Made by a program: the position numbers and the translations under genes
In this document: piece by piece, positions 8,419-17,971 of the stretch
How positions within the stretch are numbered: position 1 is the stretch's first letter
How the letters are laid out: each line of letters begins with the position of its first letter
The notes under the pieces: generated by a model
Databases searched by the model: none
What the model saw: only the letters and a program-made list of their open reading frames with translations
What the model was told of the DNA's origin: nothing
Assembly (NCBI RefSeq): GCF_036192275.1
Contig: NZ_CP108088.1
Coordinates: forward strand, 6,387,501-6,451,500
Length of the DNA stretch: 64,000 nucleotides
Direction: 5' to 3'
From: Streptomyces sp. NBC_00250
Lineage (GTDB): Bacteria > Actinomycetota > Actinomycetes > Streptomycetales > Streptomycetaceae

Positions 8419-10758
8419 GTGCGCGATCACGAGAACGCCAAAGCCGCCGAGGCCGACAGGGACGGTACCTCCTCCCGCACGCCCGAGCGGTCACTGTCCG
8501 GACAACAGTTGGGCCTGCCGGGTCTGCAAGCCGTGGTCGGCAACGCCGCGGTCGTCCAGATGCTCCGTCAGGCCGGTCACCCCTGGGCCGCGCCCGAACC
8601 GCATCAGCACGGCAGTGGTTGCGGGCACCAGGCGGAGTCACCCGCCGTGCAGCGCTCCGCCGTCCACGATGTGCTGCGCTCCGGCGGGCGCCCCCTGGAC
8701 GAGGGCACCCGCAGCGACATGGAGGCGCGCCTGGGTGCGGACTTCTCCGATGTGCGGATCCACACGGACGCCGCGGCGAAGGCCTCCGCGACCGAGGTCG
8801 GGGCCCGCGCCTACACCTCCGGCAACCATGTCGTCATCGGCGACGGGGGTGCCGACAGGCACACCCTCGCCCACGAGTTGACCCACGTCATCCAACAGCG
8901 CCAAGGGCCGGTCGCCGGAACCGACAACGGCTCCGGCCTGAAGGTCTCCGACCCGTCCGACCGCTTCGAGCGAGAAGCCGAGGCGAACGCGCGACGTGCC
9001 CTGTCGGTCTCGGCTCCGGCGGGGGACGTCGCGCCGCGGAGCGAGGTCCGGTCGCCGCCGGCTCAGCGTTCCGTTCAGCGCGTGATCGAGGAGACATCGT
9101 CGTCCGCCATGGCGCCACCCCCCGTGACGACCACGCAGGAGAGCACGGCCGTGGCCGCGCCGTCTTTCGGTATCGAACTCCGTAGTAAGGCGGATGCGCA
9201 GCAGCATGGGCTCACGAAGGACAACACCCTCGTCGTAGCCGCGGGGCACTCCGGCGACATGTACCACATCCGGGCCGCCATGCTCGTCGACAGGAACCTC
9301 AAGCTTGTCATGTACGGCCTGTTGGATGAGTTCGACGAGGTCGAGGACAGTGCGAGGATCGCTGAAAGGGTGGGTAATTCCGAGCGGGCGGCGGCGAGTT
9401 CGAGTCCGCATTCTCAACGCTTGGTACAAGAGTACAAGGACGAACTGAAGCGCCTCCAAATCGAAGCGGGGCAACGAGCGGGCGCAGCCGGCGCCGACAA
9501 AGCGGCGGTCAAGGCGGACTACAAGACAAGGATCGACGCGTTCAAGCAGGGCGAGGTGACCCGTGTGGCGACGGAGCGGGACCGGCTTGCGGAAACGATC
9601 AGGGTAAGGGCCGGAAGTGAGATCGACCGCGAGAGGACGGAGCGCCCCCGAAGGAAGGCGGCTCTCGACCGGAAGGCGTTGGGCATGTTCCAGCTCAACG
9701 CGGATCTGGGGCCCGGTCGGATCTTCTACACCAAGAAGACTTCGGGGGAAGGGCTCGGGCTCGATCACGGCGGTGGGGAGAATCTCGCCACCGAGCAGTT
9801 CAAGCAGGGCATGCTCACCGAGGGAACGTGGGCCGGAGCCGACGGCGGCGCGGAGAGGCTTGAACGGTTCTACGACCAGTACGCGGCCCCGGACACCGTT
9901 ACCGAGCAGGCGTTCGAGGCGGCGTGCGGGAATCCCACTCACGTACTGAGCAGGTTCCGGGAGGGTGTCCCGTACGTCATCGTGAACTTCCGGGACAGTG
10001 GTCATACGGGGGAGGGCAACGCCCCCGCGCTCGACACCGGCCGGGAGGGCCTGGCTCAGATCCAGAGCATGGTCGAGACGCATGCCGCGCTCGGCGCCGG
10101 GGTGAAGCCGATCCCCATCGGCGGGTTTCCGGCTCCGGGCGGCATCGACGGGCCGCACCTGCTCGAGTACTGGAAATGGCCCGAGGCGAGGGACCGCCGC
10201 GCCCAGCTCGCACTGCTGAGGTTCCTCAAGAAGAAGTTCAACATCCTCGGCGCGGTGGGAATGCGCAGTGGAGTCACCGATCAGTTCGCGTTCGCGGGAA
10301 TCAAGACCCTGTCCATCGACATATCCCCGTCCCGGTCCATGGCCGCGGAGGGTGTGATCGACCACAATGCGAAGGTGGAGGAGTACCCGTCCAAGGGCTG
10401 GGAGCGTGGCGGCAAGCTGGAGGCGGTCTTCGGTCCGAACTACGGACGCGCATTTCTCGGTCAGGCCCGCGAGAACGAAGGGGCCGTCAACGATCCCACG
10501 TGGGGAGGCCCCTTCGGGGGGCAGGATCAGGGAATGATCCGCGACGCCATGGGATTCTATTTCGGCTCCCAGAGCACCACGGCCGAACCCAGGGCGACGG
10601 ATGAGGAGTTCCGGCACTCGTCCCACCCGCTGCATCAGAGCAGTCGTGATGCGCTCGAAAGCAGCACCGTACTGGGGCCGAACAAGAAGAAGGCGATCCG
10701 CAAGAGGATCGAGGAGCAGCTGAAGCAGGACGAGAAGGACAGGGCCCGCAAGGGGTAG
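8419..10758 (+). CDS. DUF4157 (eCIS-core) cargo/effector-type protein with unknown C-terminal domain
   Basis: I start this 779-residue protein at GTG 8419 (MRDHENAKAAEADRDG) because the 35 codons before it look unlike the family, although the ribosome-binding site is weak. The region LPGLQAVVGNAAVVQMLR (about 38-55) and the DUF4157 domain (about 75-165) follow, with FSDVRIHTD, YTSGNHVVIG and the zinc-type HELTH at 152-156. DUF4157 proteins are carried as cargo of extracellular contractile injection systems. Residues ~255-400 are a linker containing a Lys/Arg/Glu-rich stretch likely to form coiled coil. Residues ~410-730 are a globular domain I cannot name, containing AVGMRSGVTDQFAFAG and TLSIDISPS. 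The middle of the gene uses more A/T third positions than its neighbours, a sign of transfer. No eCIS sheath, tube or baseplate gene is in the window. Confidence 0.85.
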   Translation: MRDHENAKAAEADRDGTSSRTPERSLSGQQLGLPGLQAVVGNAAVVQMLRQAGHPWAAPEPHQHGSGCGHQAESPAVQRSAVHDVLRSGGRPLDEGTRSDMEARLGADFSDVRIHTDAAAKASATEVGARAYTSGNHVVIGDGGADRHTLAHELTHVIQQRQGPVAGTDNGSGLKVSDPSDRFEREAEANARRALSVSAPAGDVAPRSEVRSPPAQRSVQRVIEETSSSAMAPPPVTTTQESTAVAAPSFGIELRSKADAQQHGLTKDNTLVVAAGHSGDMYHIRAAMLVDRNLKLVMYGLLDEFDEVEDSARIAERVGNSERAAASSSPHSQRLVQEYKDELKRLQIEAGQRAGAAGADKAAVKADYKTRIDAFKQGEVTRVATERDRLAETIRVRAGSEIDRERTERPRRKAALDRKALGMFQLNADLGPGRIFYTKKTSGEGLGLDHGGGENLATEQFKQGMLTEGTWAGADGGAERLERFYDQYAAPDTVTEQAFEAACGNPTHVLSRFREGVPYVIVNFRDSGHTGEGNAPALDTGREGLAQIQSMVETHAALGAGVKPIPIGGFPAPGGIDGPHLLEYWKWPEARDRRAQLALLRFLKKKFNILGAVGMRSGVTDQFAFAGIKTLSIDISPSRSMAAEGVIDHNAKVEEYPSKGWERGGKLEAVFGPNYGRAFLGQARENEGAVNDPTWGGPFGGQDQGMIRDAMGFYFGSQSTTAEPRATDEEFRHSSHPLHQSSRDALESSTVLGPNKKKAIRKRIEEQLKQDEKDRARKG

Positions 10759-10892
10759 TCGCGCCGCGGGCGCCTGACGTGCTCTCGCGCGATGGGGTGA
10801 GCGATGAGCTGAGCGGCCCGAGCGGAGCGTGGACGCGAGCACCGACCTGACGGGCGGACAGGTCGATGCCCGCGTCGGGCCCCGGACCGGCG

Positions 10893-11327
10893 TCAGGCGT
10901 CCGTAAGGGTGTCCGCATCCGCATCCGCCCCCGCCAGTACCGCCCGCAGTTTCCGTACCCCTTCCTTCCACTCCTCGCCGTCCGACTCCTCCCAGAGTTC
11001 GAGGAGTTCGGAGGGCTCGGTGAGGATCCGGTCCAGGGAGGCCGCGGCCTGCGGGCGGAGTCCGTCCGGGAGGGGCGGCAGGGGGTCCTTCGGGCCGTAC
11101 GCGGTGGTGACCGGGTCACCGGCCGGGCACTGGGCCGCGACCAGGGCCGCCGAGGCGATCGCCTCGACTGCCACGTCCGAGTCCAGGTAGTCGCCACCGG
11201 TCTCGATCACCTCGCGGAAGGCCGTGCGCAGCACGTCCGCCTTCTTCTCCGCCGGGGCCTCGTCCACCCGGTACGAGAAGTCGGCTGCGGTGTCGTTGTC
11301 GAAGGGGCCGATGTCCCAGGTGCCCAT
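10893..11327 (-). CDS. DUF4259 domain protein
   Basis: A 144-residue cytoplasmic protein opens with MGTWDIGPFDNDTAADF, the hallmark of DUF4259, and continues with an alanine-rich helical region (AVEAIASAALVAA) and an acidic C-terminal half ending in an ADADAD stretch encoded by a short GGATGC-type repeat. The biochemical role of the family is unknown. Members often occur as single genes near immunity-like or accessory proteins. Confidence 0.85.
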   Translation of the reverse strand: MGTWDIGPFDNDTAADFSYRVDEAPAEKKADVLRTAFREVIETGGDYLDSDVAVEAIASAALVAAQCPAGDPVTTAYGPKDPLPPLPDGLRPQAAASLDRILTEPSELLELWEESDGEEWKEGVRKLRAVLAGADADADTLTDA

Positions 11328-11670
11328 GGCGTGCTCGCTCTCTCCGTGCTCGGTCGCTCAGCTGTGCCGACAGCGTGGCAGGCACCACTGACAACGCCCG
11401 TCCGGTGCCGGTGCGGAGTGCTGGGATCCCGGGCATGACGACGGACGACGCGCGCGGCGCGCGTGGTGCTCCCGGGCGGATGCGGATGCGGATCGGCGCG
11501 GTGCCCTCCCTCGACCCGGATGGTCGGGAGGTGGTCCTGGACCTCGACCAGGGCTCCGCCGAGCCGGGTGAGCCCAGGCGCCGCCACCAGCTGCCTGACC
11601 AAGGGGCTTCCCGTCGGGAGCCCCGGAATCCGAGGGGTCTGCCGTGCCCCGGGACCACACGACCCCGTAT
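11328..11670. other. Gene-poor interval before the fadE34-like operon
   Basis: I see no gene that I can support here. Open frames exist on both strands, but none has a convincing start, ribosome-binding site or family pattern. A short GGATGC tandem occurs near 11476. The right-hand end is the promoter region of the acyl-CoA dehydrogenase gene. Confidence 0.5.
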
Positions 11671-11685
11671 CTGACCTTCCGTCAG
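11671..11685. promoter_or_regulatory. Palindromic operator CTGAC-N5-GTCAG (copy 2)
   Basis: CTGACCTTCCGTCAG matches copies at 1787 and 21784 apart from the centre and one arm base. It covers the expected -35 position of the promoter whose -10 I place at TAGTCT (11700-11705). Confidence 0.65.
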
Positions 11686-11687
11686 AA

Positions 11688-11701
11688 TGGAACGTGTTCT
11701 A
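11688..11701. promoter_or_regulatory. KstR-like box upstream of acyl-CoA dehydrogenase
   Basis: TGGAACGTGTTCTA fits the KstR consensus TNNAACNNGTTNNA at every fixed position. It overlaps the putative -10 hexamer, so a bound repressor would block transcription. KstR is the TetR-family repressor of cholesterol catabolism in mycobacteria and rhodococci. Confidence 0.7.
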
Positions 11702-11712
11702 GTCTGCCGCGC

Positions 11713-13926
11713 ATGGGCATCGCCATCACGCACGAACAGCGGGAGCTCGCCCGATCCGTCCGGGGCTGGCTCACCCGCGCCGTACCTCCCGAGGAGGTCC
11801 GCAAGCACCTGGACGTCCCCGACACCGCCACCGTCCGTCCGGCGTACTGGGACGCCGCCGCCGAGCAGGGGCTCCTCGGGCTCCACCTTCCCGAGGAGTA
11901 CGGGGGAGGGGGCGGCGACCTAGGGGACCTCGTCGTCGTCGTGGAGGAGGCCGCCAGGGCCCTGCTGCCCGGGCCCCACCTGCCCTCCGTACTCGCCGCC
12001 GAGCTCCTGCACCGGGCCGGGCAGGGGGAGCTGGCCGCCGCCCTCGCGCGCGGGGAACGCATCGGGGCCGTCGCCCTTGCCGGCAGCGGCCTCGACGCGA
12101 CCAGCCCCGATGCCGACACCGGCAGCAGCGGTGACACCGGCACCCTCACCGCCGTCCGCACCGCGAGCGGCTATCTCCTCGACGGCGCCGCACCCCCCGT
12201 CCTCGGCGGCGCACAGGCCGACCTCGTGCTCCTGCGGGCCGCCACCGCCGACGGCAGCGTCTGGCTCGCCGTCGACACCGACGGCCTCGCCGTGCGCGCC
12301 CACGAGAGCGCCGACCCGACCCGGCCCACCGCCGAGATCACCGCCCGGGCCAGTCACGTCCCCGCCGCCCGTGAACTCGCCCTCGACACCCCGCTCGTCC
12401 ACGACCTCGCCGCCGTCCTCTTCGCCGCCGACGCCTGCGGCACCGCCGCCCGCGCCGTCGAGACCGCCGCCGAACACGCCCGTACCCGGGAACAGTTCGG
12501 CCGTCCCATCGGACAGTTCCAGGGCGTCAAACACCTCTGCGCCGACATGCTCGTCCGGCTCGAACAGGCCCGCGCCCTCACCTGGGACGCCGCCCGGGCG
12601 GGGGACGACGACGCCCGGCCCCTCACCGCCGCGCTCGCCGCCGCCACCGCCCTCGACACCGCGTACACCTGCGCCAAGGACTGCATCCAGATCCTCGGCG
12701 GCACCGGCTTCACCTGGGAGCACGACGCCCACCTGCTCCTCCGCCGGGCCCTCGTCGCCCGCCAGCTCCTCGGCACCGGCGACCGGCACCGGCTCGCCGC
12801 CCTCCGGCACGCCGCCGCGGGCGTCCGGCGCGGCCTCCGGCTCGACCTGCCGCCCGAGGCCGATCCGTACCGCGCGGCCGCCCGGGAGGCCGTCGCCGCC
12901 GCCACCGGACTCGACCCCGCCGCCGCCCGGCGCGCCCTCGCCACCACCGGCTACGCCGCCCCGCACCTCCCGGAGCCGTACGGACTCGGCGCCGGCCCCC
13001 TCCAGCAGCTCGCCGTCCAGCGGGAACTGGACGAGGCCGGGATCACCGTCGCCGGACTCGGCATCGCCACCTGGGTCGTACCGTCCCTCCTCGCCCACGG
13101 CACCCCCGCCCAGCAGGCCGAACACCTCGGCCCGACCCTGCGCGGCGAACGCCTCTGGTGCCAGCTCTTCTCCGAGCCCGGCGCCGGCTCCGACCTCGCC
13201 TCCCTCCGGACCCGCGCCGAACGCACCGAGGACGGGCGCTGGCGGATCAACGGCCAGAAGGTGTGGACGAGTGCCGCCCAGTGGGCCCACCACGGCATCC
13301 TGCTCGCCCGGACGAACCCCACCGCCCCCAAGCACAAGGGCCTCACCTACTTCCTCGTCGACATGCGGAACACTCCCGGGATCGACGTACGGCCGCTCAA
13401 GGAGATCACCGGGGACTCCCTCTTCAACGAGGTCTGGTTCGACGACGCGATCCTCCCCGCCGACGCCGTCGTCGGCGAGGTCGACGACGGCTGGCGGGTC
13501 GCCCGCAACACCCTCGGCAACGAACGCGTCCACATGGCCGACCAGGTCGCCTTCGACACCGGCCTCGAAGCCGTCATCGCCCGGGCGGACCGGGCCGACA
13601 GCTCCGTACGCGTACGGATCGGGGCCCTGCTCGCCGAGGCGCACGCGCTCGCGTGCATCGGTCTGCGCACCACCCTGCTCCAGGTGTCCGGGCTCGAACC
13701 CGGCGCGGGCGCCAGCGTCCGCAAGCTCGTCCAGACCCTCCACCAGCAGAAGCTCGCCGAACTCACCCTCGAACTCCTCGGCCCCGCAGGGGCCGTGCGC
13801 GAGGGCCCCGGCGAACGGGCCGTCCACGGACTGCTCATGTCCCGCTGCCTCACCATCGCGGGCGGCACCACCCAGGTACAGCTCAATGTCGTCGCCGAGC
13901 GGCTGCTCGGCCTGCCGCGAGACTGA
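11713..13926 (+). CDS. Two-domain acyl-CoA dehydrogenase, FadE34-like
   Basis: The product is 737 residues long, two acyl-CoA dehydrogenase units in one chain, about twice the usual length. The N-terminal half (about 1-350) keeps TREQFGRPIGQFQGVKH and QILGGTGFTWEHDAHL but lacks a clear FAD/substrate loop. The C-terminal half (about 370-737) has FSEPGAGSDLASLRTRAE near 485, INGQKVWTSAAQWA and TIAGGTTQVQLNVVAERLLG. This arrangement is that of mycobacterial FadE34 (ChsE3), which oxidises a steroid side-chain acyl-CoA. I use ATG 11713: TAGTCT lies 7 bases before it, which would make the mRNA leaderless, and no ribosome-binding site is visible. The thiolase gene follows 12 bases later. Confidence 0.88.
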   Translation: MGIAITHEQRELARSVRGWLTRAVPPEEVRKHLDVPDTATVRPAYWDAAAEQGLLGLHLPEEYGGGGGDLGDLVVVVEEAARALLPGPHLPSVLAAELLHRAGQGELAAALARGERIGAVALAGSGLDATSPDADTGSSGDTGTLTAVRTASGYLLDGAAPPVLGGAQADLVLLRAATADGSVWLAVDTDGLAVRAHESADPTRPTAEITARASHVPAARELALDTPLVHDLAAVLFAADACGTAARAVETAAEHARTREQFGRPIGQFQGVKHLCADMLVRLEQARALTWDAARAGDDDARPLTAALAAATALDTAYTCAKDCIQILGGTGFTWEHDAHLLLRRALVARQLLGTGDRHRLAALRHAAAGVRRGLRLDLPPEADPYRAAAREAVAAATGLDPAAARRALATTGYAAPHLPEPYGLGAGPLQQLAVQRELDEAGITVAGLGIATWVVPSLLAHGTPAQQAEHLGPTLRGERLWCQLFSEPGAGSDLASLRTRAERTEDGRWRINGQKVWTSAAQWAHHGILLARTNPTAPKHKGLTYFLVDMRNTPGIDVRPLKEITGDSLFNEVWFDDAILPADAVVGEVDDGWRVARNTLGNERVHMADQVAFDTGLEAVIARADRADSSVRVRIGALLAEAHALACIGLRTTLLQVSGLEPGAGASVRKLVQTLHQQKLAELTLELLGPAGAVREGPGERAVHGLLMSRCLTIAGGTTQVQLNVVAERLLGLPRD

Positions 13927-13938
13927 GGGGGAACCGAG

Positions 13939-15135
13939 ATGACCACCAAGGCGTACGTCGTCGGTGTGGGGATGACCAAGTTCGAGAAGCCCGAGACCCG
14001 CGACTGGCAGTACTGGGACATGGTCCGGGAGGCCGGCACCGCGGCCCTCGCCGACGCGGGCGTCCCCTACGCGCGCGTGGAGCAGGCCGCCGTCGGCTAC
14101 TGCTTCCAGGCCTCCACCGCCGGACAGCGCGCCGTCTACGAACTCGGGCTCTCCGGCATCCCCGTCTACAACCTCAACAACAACTGCGCCACCGGCTCCA
14201 CCGCCCTCATGACGGCCCGCCAGTTCGTCGAGGGCGGCATCGCCGACTGCGTCCTCGCCCTCGGCTTCGAGAAGATGAGCCGGGGCGCGCTCGGCGGCGG
14301 GTCCGGCGCCGGGGACTTCACGACCTCGCCCGTCGCCCGGCACTACGGGATCATGGCCGCCGGCCACGGCTTCGAGGCGAGCCCGCCCACCGCCCAGATC
14401 TTCGGCAACGCGGCCCGCGAGCACATGGAGCGGTACGGGACGACCGAGGTGCAGCTCGCGGCCGTCGGCGCCAAGAACCACCAGCACTCGGCGAACAACC
14501 CCAACGCCCAGTTCCAGGACGTCTACACCGTCGACGAGATCCTCGCCGCGAAGACCGTCCACCGGCCGCTCACCAAGCTCCAGTGCTCGCCCACCTCGGA
14601 CGGCGCGGCGGCCGCCCTCGTCGTCTCCGAGCGCTTCGTCGACGAACACGGACTGCGGGGGCGGGCGGTGGAGATCGCCGCGCAGGCGATGACCACCGAC
14701 ACCGAGGAGTCCTTCGCCTCCGGCTCCTGCATCGACGCCGTCGGCCGCCCGATGTCCCGGGCCGCCGCCCGGCAGGTGTACGAGCGTTCCGGGCTCGGCA
14801 TCGAGGACGTCGACGTGATCGAACTCCACGACTGCTTCTCCATCAACGAACTCCTCACCTACGAGGCGCTCGGCATGTGCGAGGAGGGCGCCTCCGGCAA
14901 ACTCGTCGAGTCCGGCGCCACCACGTACGGCGGCCGCTGGGTCGTGAACCCCTCCGGCGGTCTCATCTCCAAGGGCCACCCCCTGGGCGCCACGGGCCTC
15001 GCGCAGACCGCCGAACTCGTGTGGCAGCTCCGGGGCGAGGCGGGGGCGCGCCAGGTGACGGGGGCGCGGGTCGGGCTCGCGCACAACATCGGACTCGGCG
15101 GGGCCGCGGTGGTGACGCTGCTGCGCAAGCCGTAG
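13939..15135 (+). CDS. Lipid-transfer protein / SCP-x type thiolase
   Basis: This 398-residue thiolase-superfamily protein is of the non-decarboxylating SCP-x kind. The nucleophile is in [12 protein letters not shown] (Cys about 86), with [10 protein letters not shown] near 297 and [17 protein letters not shown] near 340 providing the catalytic His. [17 protein letters not shown] closes the fold. Relatives (Ltp1/Ltp2 in mycobacteria) act in steroid side-chain removal as thiolases or aldolases. It begins 12 bases after the dehydrogenase stop behind GAGGGGGAA, so the two form an operon under the KstR-like box. Without its DUF35 or hydratase partner nearby I cannot tell thiolase from aldolase activity. 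Confidence 0.88.
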   Translation: MTTKAYVVGVGMTKFEKPETRDWQYWDMVREAGTAALADAGVPYARVEQAAVGYCFQASTAGQRAVYELGLSGIPVYNLNNNCATGSTALMTARQFVEGGIADCVLALGFEKMSRGALGGGSGAGDFTTSPVARHYGIMAAGHGFEASPPTAQIFGNAAREHMERYGTTEVQLAAVGAKNHQHSANNPNAQFQDVYTVDEILAAKTVHRPLTKLQCSPTSDGAAAALVVSERFVDEHGLRGRAVEIAAQAMTTDTEESFASGSCIDAVGRPMSRAAARQVYERSGLGIEDVDVIELHDCFSINELLTYEALGMCEEGASGKLVESGATTYGGRWVVNPSGGLISKGHPLGATGLAQTAELVWQLRGEAGARQVTGARVGLAHNIGLGGAAVVTLLRKP

Positions 15136-15200
15136 GTCGGAGGCCCTAGTCCGATGGCGGGACCTTCGGCGTATGTACGGGTCGCGGGCGGTCTGCGACC

Positions 15201-16664
15201 ATGACATCCATGCCGCAGACCGACTCCGTACGGACGACACCCGCCGCCGACCCCCTCCGTACGCCGCCCCGCCCCTGGGCGGTCGTCCTGACCGCCTGCG
15301 CCGGGCAGTTCCTCGTCGTCCTCGACGTCTCCGTCGTCAACGTGGCGCTGCCCTCGATGCGGACCGACCTCGGACTCTCGGCGCTCGGTCTGCAATGGGT
15401 GCTCAACGCCTACGCGATCGCCTTCGCCGGCTTCATGCTGCTCGGCGGACGCGCCTGCGACCTCTACGGGCGGAAGGCGATGTTCCTGCTCGGTCTCGGG
15501 CTCTTCACCGCCGCCTCCGTCGCGGGCGGCCTCGCCCAGGAGGGCTGGCAACTCGTCACCGCCCGCGCCGTGCAGGGCCTCGGCGCGGCCGTCCTCTCGC
15601 CCGCCACGCTGACCCTGGTCACCAGCGCCGTCCCGGCCGGAGCCGCCCGCACCCGGGCCATCGGCACCTGGACGGCGGTCGGCGCGGCCGGCGGCGCGGC
15701 GGGCGGCTTCGTCGGCGGCCTCCTCGTCGACCTGCTGTCCTGGCGCTGGGTCCTGCTCATCAACGTCCCCGTCGGCGCCCTCGTCCTCGCGGGCGGGCTG
15801 CTCTGGCTCCGGGAGTTCCGCACCGGCGCGGGCCGCCGCCTCGACCTGCCCGGCGCCGTCCTCGTCACCGCCGGGCTCGCCACCCTCGCGTACGGCATCG
15901 TCCAGACCGAGGAGGCGGGCTGGACGGCCCCGGCCACCCTCATGACACTCTTCGGCGGGCTGGCGCTCCTCGGCGTCTTCGTCGCGGTGGAGGCGCGCAC
16001 GGCGGAGCCGCTGATGCGGCTGAAGATCTTCCGTACGCGCACGGTGACTGCGGCCAACGTGGCCATCCTGCTCTGCGGTTCGAGCTCCTTCAGCATGTGG
16101 TTCTTCATGACCACCTACGCGCAGAGCGTCCTCGGGTACACCCCGCTCCAGGCCGGCCTCGCCCTGGTCCCCAGCTCCCTCAGCGTCGTCGTCGGCTCCA
16201 AGGCGGCCCCGCACCTGATGCCGAGGGTCGGCGCCCGGAACCTCGCCGTCCTCGGCGCCCTCGTCGGGGCGGCGGGCTTCGCCTGGCAGTCGACCCTCAC
16301 GGCCGACGGCACCTTCCTCGGGACGATCCTGGGCCCCGGCATCCTGATGATGGCCGGCCTCGGCCTGGCCACCACACCCCTGGCCGCCCTCGCCACCTCC
16401 AGCGCCGCCCCGTCCGACGCGGGCCTCGTCTCGGGCCTGGTCAACACCTCCCGCACGATGGGCGGCGCGCTGGGCCTCGCGGTCCTCTCGACGATCGCCG
16501 CGGCGGCCACCCCCGCCGTCACCTCGGGCGCGGCGGACCCCTCGTCCCTGGTCCCGGGCTACGCGACGGCCTTCCGCACGGCGACGGCGATCCTCATCGG
16601 GGCGGCGGTGCTGATGTTCCTGTGGCTGCCCAAACAGGCGAAGACGGCGGCCGGCCGCGGGTGA
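15201..16664 (+). CDS. MFS transporter, DHA2 (EmrB/QacA) family
   Basis: A 487-residue proton-coupled drug exporter with about 14 predicted transmembrane helices. Helix 1 carries the DHA2 motif LDVSVVNVALPSM (about 43-55), loop 2-3 carries GGRACDLYGRKAMFLLGL (motif A), and the fifth helix has a glycine-rich motif C-like run (GAAGGAAGGFVGG). ATG 15201 and ATG 15210 are both possible starts. The next gene begins 10 bases after the stop, so co-transcription with the PLD-like gene is likely even though the functions are not obviously connected. The substrate is unknown. Confidence 0.88.
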   Translation: MTSMPQTDSVRTTPAADPLRTPPRPWAVVLTACAGQFLVVLDVSVVNVALPSMRTDLGLSALGLQWVLNAYAIAFAGFMLLGGRACDLYGRKAMFLLGLGLFTAASVAGGLAQEGWQLVTARAVQGLGAAVLSPATLTLVTSAVPAGAARTRAIGTWTAVGAAGGAAGGFVGGLLVDLLSWRWVLLINVPVGALVLAGGLLWLREFRTGAGRRLDLPGAVLVTAGLATLAYGIVQTEEAGWTAPATLMTLFGGLALLGVFVAVEARTAEPLMRLKIFRTRTVTAANVAILLCGSSSFSMWFFMTTYAQSVLGYTPLQAGLALVPSSLSVVVGSKAAPHLMPRVGARNLAVLGALVGAAGFAWQSTLTADGTFLGTILGPGILMMAGLGLATTPLAALATSSAAPSDAGLVSGLVNTSRTMGGALGLAVLSTIAAAATPAVTSGAADPSSLVPGYATAFRTATAILIGAAVLMFLWLPKQAKTAAGRG

Positions 16665-16674
16665 CAATGCCCGG

Positions 16675-17961
16675 GTGATATCGATCAAGAACAGACTCAG
16701 AACCTCCGTGACCGCGCTGGCCGTCGGCGCGTCCCTCCTCGTCGCACCGTCGGCCTCGGCGGAACCGGTCCTGGCCGTGACCACCGGCGCCGTGTTCAAC
16801 GACCCGAACAGCACCGACGCCTCCGCCAGGGGGCGGATCCTCTCCCACCTGGCGGGGCTCGTCGACGGCGCGGAGGCGGGGTCGTCCATCCGGATCTCCC
16901 TGTACCTGTTCCAGTCCGTGTACCTGGCCAACAAGCTGGGCGACGCCCACAAGCGGGGCGTCACCGTCCAGGTCGTCGTCGACGCGGACAGCAAGTCCAC
17001 CGGGCTCGAAACCCTGAAGACCCGGCTGGCGGACCCCACGGGCAGCCCCGACTCCTGGGTGCGGACCTGCAAGCCGGAGGAGGCCTGCCTGGCGCTGGAC
17101 CCGGGCACCACGGCGGCGGACCCGAACGGCACGTACGACAACGTCAACCACAACAAGTTCTTCCTGTTCTCCCGTACCAAGGGCAAGGGCGACGTCTTCG
17201 TCGACGACGTGGTCGTGCAGGGCTCCGGGAACCTCACGAGCCAGGACACCGACGACTGGTGGAACGACGCGCTGACGGTCGTCGGCAACACGGAGCTGTT
17301 CGCCGCGTACACCCGGTACTCCGACGACCTGGCGGCGGCCGCCGTCGGGCAGACGCCTCAGGTCGCGGACTACGCGCACGACACCCAGGCGGGCAAGGCG
17401 AAGATCTACTTCTTCCCGCGGTCGAGCACCGACACGGTCGTCAACATCCTCGCGACGGTGGCGCCGGTCGGCACCCCGGACTCCTGCACGGGGAACTCCC
17501 CGGGCGTCGGCACCGCGGACGGCCGTACGAAGATCCGCATCGCCCAGGGCCACATCACCCGCACCGAGGTGGCCAGGAAGCTGTGGGAACTCGCCGAAGC
17601 CGGGTGCGACATCGAGATCGTCTACCGGTCGCTCGACAACTGGACGGCCGACGACACCCCCATGGGGCAGGTGGCCAACTGGCTGACCAGGCCCGTGACG
17701 GGCAAGGGCCGCATCACCCTGCACCAGCTCGACAACGACAAGCGCGGCGGCTCCGACTCCCACACCAAGTACCTGCTGGTCGAGGGCACGTACTACGGCG
17801 GCGTGAACAAGAAGATCGTCTTCACCGGCAGCCACACCTACACGACGACGGCGCTCAAGTACAACGACGAGACGCTGCTCAAGTACGAGGACGCCACGGT
17901 CTTCGACGCGTACGTGAAGAACTTCGAGGCCCAGCGGGCGGCGGCGATCGCGGGCCTTTAG
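16675..17961 (+). CDS. Secreted phospholipase D-like protein
   Basis: This 428-residue protein starts at a GTG. A Sec signal peptide ends at about VAPSASA (residue 29). Two PLD half-sites are visible: VNHNKFFLFSR (about 158-168) and SHTKYLLVEG (about 361-370), each with the HxK pattern, followed by GSGNLTSQDTDDWWND and GSHTYTTTALKYNDE respectively, which supply the Asn/Ser and acidic residues usual after HKD motifs. It is probably an extracellular phosphodiesterase acting on phospholipid or nucleic acid. Four Cys suggest disulfides. It ends 10 bases before the convergent regulator gene. Confidence 0.82.
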   Translation: MISIKNRLRTSVTALAVGASLLVAPSASAEPVLAVTTGAVFNDPNSTDASARGRILSHLAGLVDGAEAGSSIRISLYLFQSVYLANKLGDAHKRGVTVQVVVDADSKSTGLETLKTRLADPTGSPDSWVRTCKPEEACLALDPGTTAADPNGTYDNVNHNKFFLFSRTKGKGDVFVDDVVVQGSGNLTSQDTDDWWNDALTVVGNTELFAAYTRYSDDLAAAAVGQTPQVADYAHDTQAGKAKIYFFPRSSTDTVVNILATVAPVGTPDSCTGNSPGVGTADGRTKIRIAQGHITRTEVARKLWELAEAGCDIEIVYRSLDNWTADDTPMGQVANWLTRPVTGKGRITLHQLDNDKRGGSDSHTKYLLVEGTYYGGVNKKIVFTGSHTYTTTALKYNDETLLKYEDATVFDAYVKNFEAQRAAAIAGL

Positions 17962-17971
17962 ACGCCGGGAG

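Noticed and set aside
11388..11674. Possible small gene upstream of the acyl-CoA dehydrogenase
   Set aside because: No convincing ribosome-binding site or family pattern; the right half overlaps the operators and promoter.
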